64,000 nt of DNA from Metabacillus bambusae (GTDB lineage: Bacteria > Bacillota > Bacilli > Bacillales > Bacillaceae). The notes beneath the pieces were generated by a model that was given only the letters and a program-made list of their open reading frames with translations, searched no databases and was not told the DNA's origin. The first letter of the stretch is position 1. Each line of letters begins with the position of its first letter. The translations under genes and the position numbers were made by a program. The stretch covers positions 1-64,000 of the forward strand of contig NZ_JAGDEL010000028.1 of NCBI RefSeq assembly GCF_017497975.1. The letters are read 5' to 3'. Of the stretch, positions 7,918-16,012 are shown piece by piece.

Positions 7918-8880
7918 TTATGGGCAGTATAAGCATAATCTCTCTTGTAAACCTTCTAAGACTTCTTCTGGCACTTCCCTGACCTTGATATCCCCACCTA
8001 GAAAAAGTAGCCAATTAGTTAATTCGGTTAATTCTTCTGAATTATTAACATTGATAAAAGTCTTTAGAATGGCTGTGCTTTGGTAAGGATTCGTATAGGA
8101 AATTGAAACTTTTAAAGGATGGTATTTTTTGAACTGGGCAATCGCCTTTGGACCAAGTTCAAGGACAAGGTTGATTACTTCTTCCTGCTTACTTAGTTTT
8201 TCTAAAATCTTTTCCTTACTTACTCTTTTTTTCGTAGGGTCTGGTTTTACATTAGTGAGATTGTCGACAGGAAAAATCCGCCTCTTTTCTTCCTTTAGGT
8301 CAAAGCCTTCAATTAGCCAAAAGCTTTTTTCACGATAAAGGTGCAAGAGATAAATTGGATAAGACTTTATTACCTTCTCTTCTTCAGTGGTAATTAATAA
8401 ATATCTATCCAAAAGAAGGATTTGAATGAGTTTTTCTAACATAGGATGAGGGAGATCTGACAGATCAAGTAGGTCGGGATTTATGGGATTAGTCCCTTCA
8501 AAAATTAAGATTTGATTTAAAAGAACAAGGTTATCTTGCTGGTTTTCTGAGATGAGTCCTAGTAATTTTTCAGTTAAAGACTGACGACTCTTTAGATAAG
8601 GGAGTTGTTGATTTCTTGTGGCCATAAAGGCAATAAAAAGTGCTTTGATCTCATTATCGGTAAAGCGAACATTGGGCAGGACAGAGTTGTTCATGACAAA
8701 ATAACCCCCATCCCTTCCAACTTCAGCGACGAGCGGCATCCCCATAGCTTCAATTTCTCTGATATCTCTAATAGCTGTTGAACGAGAGATGTTAAATTCT
8801 TGCATGATTTCAGAAATTGTAAAGTGGGCGCGGTTGTTGATATACCGCATGATGATATTAATCCGTTCAACTTTTTTCAT
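7918..8880 (-). CDS. WYL-domain transcriptional regulator (YafY type)
   Basis: The 320-residue regulator has an N-terminal HTH_11-type winged helix (about 1-60, with FTISEIMQEFNISRSTAIRD) and a central WYL domain (about 140-220, with REKSFWLIEGFDL and RRIFPVDNL). A C-terminal extension typical of the YafY/DeoR-like group follows. WYL domains are thought to sense ligands. AGGAGG precedes the ATG. The gene is divergent from the GyrI-like gene, with about 110 bp between start codons, so it probably controls that promoter and its own. The same regulator-plus-GyrI arrangement is seen in other Firmicutes, which supports one unit. Confidence 0.88.
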   Translation of the reverse strand: MKKVERINIIMRYINNRAHFTISEIMQEFNISRSTAIRDIREIEAMGMPLVAEVGRDGGYFVMNNSVLPNVRFTDNEIKALFIAFMATRNQQLPYLKSRQSLTEKLLGLISENQQDNLVLLNQILIFEGTNPINPDLLDLSDLPHPMLEKLIQILLLDRYLLITTEEEKVIKSYPIYLLHLYREKSFWLIEGFDLKEEKRRIFPVDNLTNVKPDPTKKRVSKEKILEKLSKQEEVINLVLELGPKAIAQFKKYHPLKVSISYTNPYQSTAILKTFINVNNSEELTELTNWLLFLGGDIKVREVPEEVLEGLQERLCLYCP

Positions 8881-8990
8881 CGGGACCTCCTAAACAGTAT
8901 CATTTTTTGACATGATTTAAGGCTATTATATACCTATCAAGTGAAAATACAAATCATTTGATAAATTTAAAAAAGAGGAAGGTTTTGAAT

Positions 8991-9473
8991 ATGGCAGATT
9001 ATATCCTAGAAGAAAAAGACAGCTTTACCGTTTTAGGTTTGGGAACTGAGCTTAAGAGCGATTACACAGACTTTGTTGGCATAACCAAGGAAAAGTCAGA
9101 CTTTTGGCAGGCCGTCAAACAAGATGGAAGGCTTGACACTTTAAAAACTCTTGCCGCAAATGACTACATTTTTGCCGTGAACGAAGCAGTGAATAACAAG
9201 ATGATGCATTATGCTGGCGTCATGACAGAGGCAACATTACCAGAAGAAGAATCCAGAGTTATCCAATTTCCTAAGGGGGAATATCTAGTTGTTAAAGGGG
9301 AAGCGAGGACGGCTGATGAGTTGAGTAATAAGCTTACTGGCATTGCTTTTGGTCAGGTCTTGCCAGAAGCAAAGAATTTTGCCTATGTTGGTGGACCAAA
9401 TGCAACGGTTGAGATGGGGCAGCAAAACGGCTTAGTATTTGGTGAAATGTGGATTCCTGTTGTTAGGAAATAA
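8991..9473 (+). CDS. GyrI-like small-molecule-binding domain protein
   Basis: This 160-residue protein resembles the AraC effector-binding/GyrI-like fold: an N-terminal strand region (YILEEKDSFTVLGLGTEL), a central helical part, FPKGEYLVVKGEA, and the C-terminal strand GLVFGEMWIPVV. Stand-alone members bind or modify small hydrophobic or cationic compounds. The start is ATG 8991, 8 nt after AGGAAGG; an earlier in-frame codon at 8958 lacks such a site. It is divergent from the WYL regulator, its probable controller, and is followed 22 nt later by a second gene. Confidence 0.75.
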   Translation: MADYILEEKDSFTVLGLGTELKSDYTDFVGITKEKSDFWQAVKQDGRLDTLKTLAANDYIFAVNEAVNNKMMHYAGVMTEATLPEEESRVIQFPKGEYLVVKGEARTADELSNKLTGIAFGQVLPEAKNFAYVGGPNATVEMGQQNGLVFGEMWIPVVRK

Positions 9474-9495
9474 AGAGATAAAAGGTGGGATGGAA

Positions 9496-9960
9496 ATGTC
9501 CTATATCGTTGATTTTAAAAATGTGTCTACGTTTGGTTTAGATTCTTCACCAGAGGCAGAAGCGCTTGCTGGTTTACGTGCTAATGAAGCCCGTTACTTT
9601 ATGAACAAATATAAGCATGAATTTACGGTTGCACCAACTAGCGAAAGCCAGGAGACCCTTGATTATGTGAACCGAATTTTGAAAGAAGAACGTGATATTG
9701 AGTTTGCGGCCAAACCTTTAGAAACTTCGCGTTTTCAAGTGGAAAATATCCAATTTACCTACGTCTTTTATGAGGATGGTCTTGAGGTCAACGTCATGTA
9801 TACGGTTGATGACCCTAAGAAGCGGGCCGTTGGTTTTAAGCTTTCTGAGGGGATGGAGGTACCAAAGGAGTTAGAAGGGAAATTTAAGTTTGCTAGGCAG
9901 AAGTCTAAACTAGCTGGAACAATTCGTGGCTCGTTTTTTGTAATTAAAGGAGAATATTAA
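9496..9960 (+). CDS. Conserved protein of unknown function in WYL/GyrI cassette
   Basis: This soluble protein of 154 residues begins MSYIVDFKNVSTFGLDSS. AAAGGTGGG lies 6 nt before ATG 9496; ATG 9490 is a close alternative. No catalytic motif or membrane segment is recognised. It is acidic/basic mixed, with a predicted alpha/beta make-up (ARYFMNKYKHEF, YTVDDPKKRAVGFKL). It is co-directional with and 22 nt from the GyrI-like gene, and a perfect 21-bp terminator follows, so the two form one transcript. Its function may relate to whatever the GyrI-like protein binds. The GC content seems higher than in the flanking AT-rich DNA, consistent with acquisition. Confidence 0.7.
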   Translation: MSYIVDFKNVSTFGLDSSPEAEALAGLRANEARYFMNKYKHEFTVAPTSESQETLDYVNRILKEERDIEFAAKPLETSRFQVENIQFTYVFYEDGLEVNVMYTVDDPKKRAVGFKLSEGMEVPKELEGKFKFARQKSKLAGTIRGSFFVIKGEY

Positions 9961-10004
9961 ATTAAGCAAAAGCACATATTAAGGAATTCAGCCATTTTTT
10001 GTAT

Positions 10005-10055
10005 TTGTTCAATCAGGATTTTCTTCATTTTGATAAGAAAATCCTGATTGAACAA
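10005..10055. terminator. Strong bidirectional terminator
   Basis: Two perfect 21-nt arms (10005-10025 and 10035-10055; AATCAGGATT inside the left arm) around a 9-nt loop, with T/A tracts on both sides. It ends the GyrI-like operon. Confidence 0.88.
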
Positions 10056-10128
10056 AAAAATTTAATTCATTGCAAGAGCAAAAACAACCATTCATGTAAC
10101 AAATGTTCATCTAGGCATTCAAATAACA

Positions 10129-10169
10129 AAACAGCACCTCTCCATCAAATTAGAGGGTGCTGTTACTTT
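10129..10169 (+). terminator. Rho-independent terminator
   Basis: AACAGCACCTCT pairs with AGAGGGTGCTGTT (one bulge), followed by ACTTTTTT on the plus strand. It lies just left of the copy-3 site, as a second stop before the cassette border. Confidence 0.75.
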
Positions 10170-10178
10170 TTTCGCAAA

Positions 10179-10226
10179 AACCTCATTTACTTATGATATG
10201 GTTCCCCTAACGTATCTAAATGAGTT
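10179..10226 (-). repeat. rlmH-type attachment-like site, copy 3
   Basis: Core ACTTATGATATGGTTC followed by CGTATCTAAATGAG. On the rlmH strand it reads E-P-Y-H-K-stop. The arms CCTCATTTA and TAAATGAG are inverted. It separates the WYL/GyrI and siderophore segments. Confidence 0.7.
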
Positions 10227-10396
10227 TTTTAGTATTTATCTAAAATCATTAGTTTTTCATAAATATTTAATAATCTATTAAAAATAACCAATTTTTTATA
10301 TTACGGTGACAACCAAACAACAACTCTTTTAGCCTACTATTTACTCTCATTAGTATAGGGATAGAAAATATATATATATTTCTTGTAAATAAAATG

Positions 10397-10434
10397 AACA
10401 AAACGAACAAAATGATTATTTTGTTCGTTTTGTT
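10397..10434. terminator. Perfect 17-bp hairpin, terminator-like or operator
   Basis: AACAAAACGAACAAAAT (10397-10413) and its exact complement (10418-10434) surround the loop GATT, and a T-rich run follows. No gene lies directly upstream in this segment, so it may insulate the siderophore operon from transcripts crossing the site, or may be a regulatory palindrome. Confidence 0.55.
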
Positions 10435-10459
10435 TTTATATTACAATAATTTCATTGCA

Positions 10460-10488
10460 TTGACGCAGAGCATTGTTCATCTTATCAT
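10460..10488 (+). promoter_or_regulatory. Probable sigma-A promoter of the siderophore operon
   Basis: TTGACG (10460-10465), then 17 nt, then TATCAT (10483-10488). The Fur box lies immediately downstream, where a repressor would block initiation or clearance. Confidence 0.5.
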
Positions 10489-10499
10489 AAAACAAGTAA

Positions 10500-10514
10500 T
10501 GATTATCATTATCA
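10500..10514 (+). promoter_or_regulatory. Fur box
   Basis: TGATTATCATTATCA matches the Bacillus 7-1-7 Fur consensus TGATAATNATTATCA at nearly every position. It lies 30 nt before the siderophore-binding lipoprotein gene, which predicts iron repression. Confidence 0.82.
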
Positions 10515-10543
10515 ATTGCGCAGTTAAGAAAGGGATGAACAAA

Positions 10544-11515
10544 ATGCGTGTATTTAATAAAGTAAGAAAGTTAAGTGGAACAACGGTAATCCTGTTGTTA
10601 ACGATTATGTTAGCATTAACAGGCTGCAACGCCTCTCAAAAAAATACAGAAGCAGAGAAAAAAGAACAGACGACTGCTGAAGCAAAAGGTAGAACAATTA
10701 CACATGAAATGGGAGAAACAGAACTAAAAAATACTCCCCAAAAAATCGTCACCTTAGAACTATCTTTTGTGGATGCTTTAAATGCCTTAGGAATTACTCC
10801 TGTAGGAATTGCAGATGACAACAAACCGGAAATGATTGCAAAGCTTGTAGGCAGTGAAATTGAATATACATCTTTAGGAACACGTGAACAGCCTAGTTTA
10901 GAGTTGATCAGTTCTTTACAACCAGATTTAATTATTGCAGATGCTGAACGTCATAGTGGAATTTATGAAGATTTAAAAAAGATAGCCCCTACAATTGTCT
11001 TAAAGAGCCGTGAATCAACATATGAAGAAAACCTAGATTCTTTTAAAACAATTGCAGAAGCAGCAAATCTAAAAGCAGCTGGTGAAAAAAGATTAAGTCA
11101 ACATAAAAAAACAATTGAAGAATTAAAATCAAGTTTAAGTGTGGACGAACAAATGACTATTTTACCTGCGGTTGTTCGCGACACATCCTTCCAAGCTCAT
11201 ACTTCTTCTTCCTACGATGGTGAATTACTTAAACACATAGGATTACAGGTTGCGATTGAAGATCAAACACAGCCATATGCTGAAATGAATTTAGAACAGC
11301 TTGTTGAGATTGATCCTGACGTATTGCTTTTAGCGAATAATGAGGGAAAATTACTGACTGATGAATGGAAAGAAAATCCTCTTTGGAAAAATCTAAAAGC
11401 TGTCAAAAATAATCAAGTTTATAGCATTGATCGGGATTTATGGACAAGATTCCGTGGAGTAGAATCTGCAGAAATTATGGCTAAAGACACTTTAAATATG
11501 TTGAATGGAAAATAA
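10544..11515 (+). CDS. Iron-siderophore ABC transporter substrate-binding lipoprotein
   Basis: This is a 324-residue class III (FepB/FhuD-like) binding protein. The N-terminus is a lipoprotein signal: positive residues, a hydrophobic run, then LALTGC with the lipid-attachment Cys. The mature part shows TPQKIVTLELSFVDALNALG, ISSLQPDLIIAD and the late VYSIDRDLW segment typical of ferric-siderophore binders; the siderophore type is not resolved. The start is ATG 10544, about 9 nt after AAAGGG; ATG 10535 abuts that site. A Fur box lies upstream. It is the first gene of a four-gene uptake unit, and a weak hairpin before the permease genes probably makes the binding protein more abundant than the permeases. 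Confidence 0.92.
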   Translation: MRVFNKVRKLSGTTVILLLTIMLALTGCNASQKNTEAEKKEQTTAEAKGRTITHEMGETELKNTPQKIVTLELSFVDALNALGITPVGIADDNKPEMIAKLVGSEIEYTSLGTREQPSLELISSLQPDLIIADAERHSGIYEDLKKIAPTIVLKSRESTYEENLDSFKTIAEAANLKAAGEKRLSQHKKTIEELKSSLSVDEQMTILPAVVRDTSFQAHTSSSYDGELLKHIGLQVAIEDQTQPYAEMNLEQLVEIDPDVLLLANNEGKLLTDEWKENPLWKNLKAVKNNQVYSIDRDLWTRFRGVESAEIMAKDTLNMLNGK

Positions 11516-11527
11516 AAGGAGTAACGG

Positions 11528-11558
11528 AGAAGTAAGGGAACGCTATTCTTACTTCTCT
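11528..11558 (+). terminator. Intercistronic attenuator-like hairpin
   Basis: GAGAAGTAAG (11528-11537) pairs with CTTACTTCTC (11549-11558) and is followed by a short T-rich stretch. It lies between the binding-protein and permease genes, a common place for partial termination in ABC importer operons. Confidence 0.55.
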
Positions 11559-11584
11559 TTCTATTAGAAAGTGTGTTGTAGTTA

Positions 11585-12589
11585 ATGAAAACCGTAGTTA
11601 AAAATAACGTAAAAATATATGGTACTGCAATAACTGCAATAATATTATTATTTTGTGGAATCATCATCAGTATTTCGGTAGGAGCAGCAGATATAGACGC
11701 AGGCCTAGTGTTGAAGTCCCTTTTTGAGACGAATCCCTCCAAAGAGCAGTTAATCATACAGACCCTTCGCTTACCTCGAGCTATCATTGGCGTATTAGTA
11801 GGAGCTAATCTAGCTGTGGCCGGTGCTCTTATGCAGGCGATTACTCGAAATTCATTAGCATCACCACAAGTTTTTGGTGTAAATGCCGGTGCCTCACTTT
11901 TTATTGTTATGGTGTTTGCTTTTTTACCTAATCTCTCTCCCTCTTTTCTAGTTATCGCTGCATTTATTGGTGCTGCAGCAGGAGGAATAACCGTCTATTC
12001 CTTTGCTTCGGGAGGAGGAATGACACACGTAAAGCTGGCGTTAGCTGGAATCGCCGTACATTTTCTTTTATCTTCCTTAACCCAAAGCGTGATTATTTTT
12101 AGTGAACAAGCAAAAGATGTTCTGTATTGGTTAGTTGGAGCTGTAAATGGAAAAACATGGACCCATGTTTCCCTTATTCTTCCGTGGTCTCTAACAGGAC
12201 TATTCGTTGCAATCTTGTTCTCCCGATCTATTTCCATTCTCGTCTTAGGAGAAAGTACCGCACAGGGACTTGGACAGCAAGTAGGTCGAATCCGTATTTT
12301 AGCGGGACTACTGGTCATCATTCTGGCAGGGTCTTCGGTTGCTGTCGCAGGACCAGTAGGTTTTATTGGATTAATTGTTCCTCATATTGCAAGGAAGCTA
12401 GTGGGAGGCGATTATAGAAGAATAATCCCTTTTTCCGCTTTATTCGGAGCTTTGCTCTTAGTGTACGCAGATATTCTCGCTCGGTTTATCGCTTATCCTT
12501 TTGAATCGCCAGTAGGAATTGTCACAGCTTTAATTGGGGCACCATTCTTCCTTTATTTAGCAAGGAAAGGGAGGAATATTAAACAATGA
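11585..12589 (+). CDS. FecCD-family siderophore permease, first subunit
   Basis: A 334-residue polytopic membrane protein of the BtuC/FecCD family with about nine to ten hydrophobic segments. It carries the family stretches LRLPRAIIGVLVGANLAVAG, LASPQVFGVNAGAS and GPVGFIGLIVPHIARKL near the C-terminus; the last contacts the ATPase. It pairs with the next gene as a heterodimeric channel for ferric siderophore. Its stop overlaps the next start by 4 nt (ATGA). The ribosome binding site is weak, in keeping with the preceding attenuator and lower expression than the lipoprotein. Confidence 0.92.
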   Translation: MKTVVKNNVKIYGTAITAIILLFCGIIISISVGAADIDAGLVLKSLFETNPSKEQLIIQTLRLPRAIIGVLVGANLAVAGALMQAITRNSLASPQVFGVNAGASLFIVMVFAFLPNLSPSFLVIAAFIGAAAGGITVYSFASGGGMTHVKLALAGIAVHFLLSSLTQSVIIFSEQAKDVLYWLVGAVNGKTWTHVSLILPWSLTGLFVAILFSRSISILVLGESTAQGLGQQVGRIRILAGLLVIILAGSSVAVAGPVGFIGLIVPHIARKLVGGDYRRIIPFSALFGALLLVYADILARFIAYPFESPVGIVTALIGAPFFLYLARKGRNIKQ

Positions 12590-13581
12590 AGAAAAAACAG
12601 CTATTCCATCTAAACACCATTCTTCTTGCCTTATTCATTTTTATGCTTATATTATCAATCATAAGTTTAGGCATTGGGGCTATTTATATGTCACCTTCTG
12701 ACATCATGCGAAACTTATTAGGTAATGGGATACAAAATCAAACATTTATCCTGCATAATTACCGGATTCCTCGCATTATTATCGCAATCATTGTCGGAGC
12801 AGGTCTGGCAGTAGCTGGAGCTATTCTACAAGGAGTTCTGCGTAATCCATTAGCTTCCCCTGATGTAATTGGTGTTACAAAGGGAGCTGGATTGGGAGCT
12901 GTTATCGTAATTGTGCTATTCCCAATGTCTTCAATGATTTTTCTCCCTCTTTCCGCATTTATTGGAGCAGCTTTAATCGCGGTCATTTTGATGGTATTTG
13001 TTTATAAAAAAGGTGCTCAACCTACAACAATTGCTTTAGTAGGAATAGCACTAGGGGCCATATGCCAAGCAGGGATAGAGTATTTTATGATTAAGTTTCC
13101 AGACAATGTCAATATGACCCTTTTGTGGTTGACAGGGAGTCTATGGGGAAGAGGATGGGATCAAGTGTTCATTCTACTTCCAAGTCTTCTTCTTATCCCA
13201 ATCGTTATTGGATTAACGTCTAAATTGGATATCCTTAGCCTTGGTGACGATTTAGCTACAGGTCTTGGTGAAAAAGCGAAAGTTTTAAGATATATTTTAA
13301 TAGGTGTTTCGGTTGTATTAATTGGTGTATGTGTTGCAACCGTAGGTTCTATCGGATTTATCGGTTTAATTGCTCCTCATATTGCCAGAAGAGTTGTAGG
13401 ATCTAAATTTAAAGCATTACTTCCTGCTTCAGCTCTCTTCGGTTCGATCTTGCTGTTAATAGCCGATAGCCTAGGTAGAGGATTATTTCCGCCAATTGAA
13501 ATACCTGCGGGAATTATTACAGCCGTAATTGGAGCACCCTATTTTTTATATTTATTACGTTCTGAACGAAAAAAAGTATAA
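12586..13581 (+). CDS. FecCD-family siderophore permease, second subunit
   Basis: A 331-residue polytopic protein homologous to its upstream neighbour: YRIPRIIIAIIVGAGLAVAG, RNPLASPDVIGVTKGAG and GSIGFIGLIAPHIARRVVG mark the FecCD fold and the ATPase coupling helix. It overlaps the first permease gene by 4 nt and is followed 12-15 nt later by the ATPase gene, so all are co-translated. Together they form the membrane channel of an iron-siderophore importer. Confidence 0.92.
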   Translation: MKKKQLFHLNTILLALFIFMLILSIISLGIGAIYMSPSDIMRNLLGNGIQNQTFILHNYRIPRIIIAIIVGAGLAVAGAILQGVLRNPLASPDVIGVTKGAGLGAVIVIVLFPMSSMIFLPLSAFIGAALIAVILMVFVYKKGAQPTTIALVGIALGAICQAGIEYFMIKFPDNVNMTLLWLTGSLWGRGWDQVFILLPSLLLIPIVIGLTSKLDILSLGDDLATGLGEKAKVLRYILIGVSVVLIGVCVATVGSIGFIGLIAPHIARRVVGSKFKALLPASALFGSILLLIADSLGRGLFPPIEIPAGIITAVIGAPYFLYLLRSERKKV

Positions 13582-13596
13582 GAAAGGTGAGCAATG

Positions 13597-14379
13597 ATGA
13601 CAACATTATCAGCGGAGAAACTATCCCTCTCATACGGATCCACGCAAATCCTTGATCATATTGATTTAGTCATTCCTAATGGTAAGATTAGTGTAATTAT
13701 TGGTTCTAATGGATGTGGTAAATCAACGATTTTACGGTCATTAGCCAGATTATTAACACCTCAAAAAGGGACTGTTTATTTAGATGGGAAAGCAATTCAT
13801 CATCAATCTTCCAAAGAAATTGCGAGAAAATTGGCGATTTTGCCTCAATCACCAGAAGCTCCAGAAGATATAACGGTTAAAGATCTATGCTACTATGGCA
13901 GACATCCACATAGAGGTTTGTTTTCCAGAAACTCTCCGGAAGATCACGCAATTGTTGAGCGTGCATTATCGGCAACGAAAATGAATGATTTTATAGACCG
14001 TACATTGGATGAGTTATCAGGGGGACAAAGACAAAGAGCGTGGATATCAATGGCATTAGCGCAAGACACCGACCTATTATTATTAGATGAACCAACGACC
14101 TATTTAGATTTAGCACACCAAATTGAGATATTAGAATTGTTACGACATTTAAACGTAACATATGGCCGAACCATTGTAATGGTTTTACATGATTTAAACC
14201 AAGCAGCTCAATATGCCGATCATCTAATTAGCATTGTTAAGGGAACAGTGTATAAAGAAGGCCCACCAGAAAAAGTATTTACAAAAAACATGATTAAAGA
14301 AGTATTTGGACTTGAATGCTGTATTATTGAAAATCCAGTAGATCGAACACCATTATGTATTCCAATTAGGGCTGTCTGA
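13597..14379 (+). CDS. Siderophore ABC transporter ATP-binding protein
   Basis: The nucleotide-binding subunit has Walker [10 protein letters not shown] (about 35-43), [10 protein letters not shown] signature, Walker [14 protein letters not shown] and the switch His in [10 protein letters not shown]. Its length of about 260 residues is normal for FhuC/FecE proteins. The start is taken as ATG 13597, six nt after AGGTGA; ATG 13594 is only three nt from it. The gene closes the operon before a strong terminator. Unlike many Bacillus uptake operons that borrow a distant ATPase, this segment encodes a complete importer. Confidence 0.93.
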   Translation: MTTLSAEKLSLSYGSTQILDHIDLVIPNGKISVIIGSNGCGKSTILRSLARLLTPQKGTVYLDGKAIHHQSSKEIARKLAILPQSPEAPEDITVKDLCYYGRHPHRGLFSRNSPEDHAIVERALSATKMNDFIDRTLDELSGGQRQRAWISMALAQDTDLLLLDEPTTYLDLAHQIEILELLRHLNVTYGRTIVMVLHDLNQAAQYADHLISIVKGTVYKEGPPEKVFTKNMIKEVFGLECCIIENPVDRTPLCIPIRAV

Positions 14380-14394
14380 TAAACCCCTAAAATG

Positions 14395-14435
14395 AAGCAA
14401 GTGGAGAAAAACAGATCATTTTTCTCCACTTGCTT
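14395..14435 (+). terminator. Strong terminator of the siderophore operon
   Basis: AAGCAAGTGGAGAAAAA (14395-14411) and its exact complement (14419-14435) flank a 7-nt loop and are followed by TT. Confidence 0.88.
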
Positions 14436-14439
14436 TTGT

Positions 14440-14640
14440 ATTACTTTGAATTTCCTTTAAAAGAAGCTGGCGGATGCCTGCTACTTTTAGTATGTCGCGG
14501 GCTAATTCCACAATTCCAAATCGACATATACCTTCTCGGAGTCCCCCTTAAGGAAACCTCTAACAATAGGCGCCTGCCACTCGCCAGACCGCACCCGTAA
14601 ATCGACATTAGTCAAAAAAAAGTATTAGGCACCATAGTTC
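14440..14640. other. GC-richer segment of unknown nature, possible gene remnant
   Basis: Between the terminator and the copy-2 site lies DNA visibly richer in G and C than its surroundings. On the minus strand a stop-interrupted frame reads pieces such as FGIVELARDILKVAG and another reads LRVRSGEWQAPIVRGFLKG. I do not recognise them with certainty. It could be a decayed coding fragment or another dispersed repeat. Confidence 0.3.
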
Positions 14641-14675
14641 AACTTATGATATTTTCTAATATAAAACCTTAAAAG

Positions 14676-14722
14676 CCTCATTTACTTATGTTACGGTTCA
14701 CCACGTTATATCTAAATGAGGT
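14676..14722 (-). repeat. rlmH-type attachment-like site, copy 2
   Basis: Core ACTTATGTTACGGTTCACC followed by ATATCTAAATGAGG. One core base differs (GTTAC rather than GATAC), so the RlmH-like frame stops early (E-P-stop). The inverted arms CCTCATTTA and TAAATGAGG are intact. Confidence 0.7.
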
Positions 14723-14772
14723 AATGAGTTGGAATGTCTATCTAACTTACTAAATCCTAGCCACTTGCCTAT

Positions 14773-15654
14773 CTATTTTCCAAACCTTTTGCGATATCCG
14801 CATTTTCTACATAGTTCCTCCACTGCCACTCTTCGTGAAAAACCATCTACAAGGTTTTTTGCTCTATCCATCTCGATAATATCAGAAAATGAATTATCAT
14901 TAATATTTCCAAGGTTGATAACTCCCTCACCATCTAGACAACAAGGAATAACAGTTCCGTTTGCTAATATACCTGCTTGATTTCGCATCCCATAGCAGAA
15001 GCCCTTCCCATCATCTTCTTCTTCATGTAACGCTGGCCACTGAAATTCGTAATCTTGATTAATGAAGATGTTGTCCGCAATTTTCACTCCGCTTCCTGGT
15101 ACGACCTTCTCTTCAATTTTATAGTCTAAATCAAATTCTTTCTCAATAATTTCTAGTAATTCTCTGTTTCGTTTTCTTTCAATATTCGTCGTATTGTCTT
15201 GTGTAAGGTTCCATAGTCTCAGGGAAACAATCATTTCTGATTGGCTCGTTGCTTCTTTAATAAAAGAAAGGATACTTCTCACATACCCTTCCTTATCTTT
15301 AGAACCAATATGGCCATCAAAGCTGTGGAGTGAGAAATTCATTTGTCTTAGTGCAGGCTTATTTAATAATTTTTCCCTCTTTTTATTAATTAATGTTCCA
15401 TTGGTTGTGATATTAACTTTAAACCCTTTTTCATGACTTAAGTCTAACAATTGGTCTATTTTAGGATGGAGCAATGGCTCACCCTTTACATGTAAATAAA
15501 TGTAGTCTGTGTGCGGTTTAATTTGGTCTAATCTCTTAGAAAAATCCTCCACAGAAATGAATTGCTTCTGTCGTTCTGTTGGCGGACAAAAGCTGCAGGC
15601 AAGATTACATACACTTGTAATCTCTAAGTAAAACTTCTTAAATTTTTTCACCAT
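14773..15654 (-). CDS. Radical SAM/SPASM-type protein
   Basis: A 293-residue radical SAM enzyme. Near the N-terminus EITSVCNLACSFCPP holds the CxxxCxxC motif binding the SAM 4Fe-4S cluster. The C-terminal part has further cysteines in GTVIPCCLDG and VEELCRKCGYRKRF plus an earlier Cys (FCYGMRNQAG), as in SPASM or twitch auxiliary cluster domains. Such proteins modify peptides or small molecules; no precursor peptide gene is seen beside it. The start is ATG 15654, with TGAGGA 6 nt upstream; the open frame continues 82 codons further but looks non-coding there. It is alone between the copy-2 and copy-1 sites. Confidence 0.85.
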   Translation of the reverse strand: MVKKFKKFYLEITSVCNLACSFCPPTERQKQFISVEDFSKRLDQIKPHTDYIYLHVKGEPLLHPKIDQLLDLSHEKGFKVNITTNGTLINKKREKLLNKPALRQMNFSLHSFDGHIGSKDKEGYVRSILSFIKEATSQSEMIVSLRLWNLTQDNTTNIERKRNRELLEIIEKEFDLDYKIEEKVVPGSGVKIADNIFINQDYEFQWPALHEEEDDGKGFCYGMRNQAGILANGTVIPCCLDGEGVINLGNINDNSFSDIIEMDRAKNLVDGFSRRVAVEELCRKCGYRKRFGK

Positions 15655-16012
15655 CAATTCCTCACTTCTTTGACTACTTAGAACAGTATGAACTATTATT
15701 CTATCACTATTAGAGCATATTTGTTCATTAATGAAAACAAGGTTATTCAAGGAAACTACCGTTACCATTTTTCTGTTTAATAGAATACACTTGTATTTTC
15801 TATTATTTATCCTACTACTATCTACTTCAGGAATTCCTTCACTTGTACTGTTTAAATAATAAAAGAAAACCATCAGAGAATTTTCTCTAATTGTCTTCAC
15901 ATGTTAGCGTACGATTAGGTAACTAACATATTGTTGAATTTTTAACCAAAAATGTTTCACTATATAGTGTATTCCAATTTATGTGCAGTCTTAGGAGACA
16001 CCCTTACTTAAA

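Larger units (their letters stand above)
9961..10543. other. Intergenic segment: two terminators, att-like site, hairpin, Fur-controlled promoter
   Basis: This stretch holds the end of the WYL/GyrI unit and the start of the siderophore unit. All its visible elements are listed separately; no protein gene is supported in it. Confidence 0.6.

Noticed and set aside
14639-14655. Another ACTTATGATA word near the copy-2 site
   Set aside because: Only the first ten bases match the core; the CGGTTC part and both arms are absent, so it is probably chance or too decayed to count as a site.
15655-15900. N-terminal extension of the radical SAM gene
   Set aside because: The extension has no domain similarity, and ATG 15654 has a clear TGAGGA site upstream.
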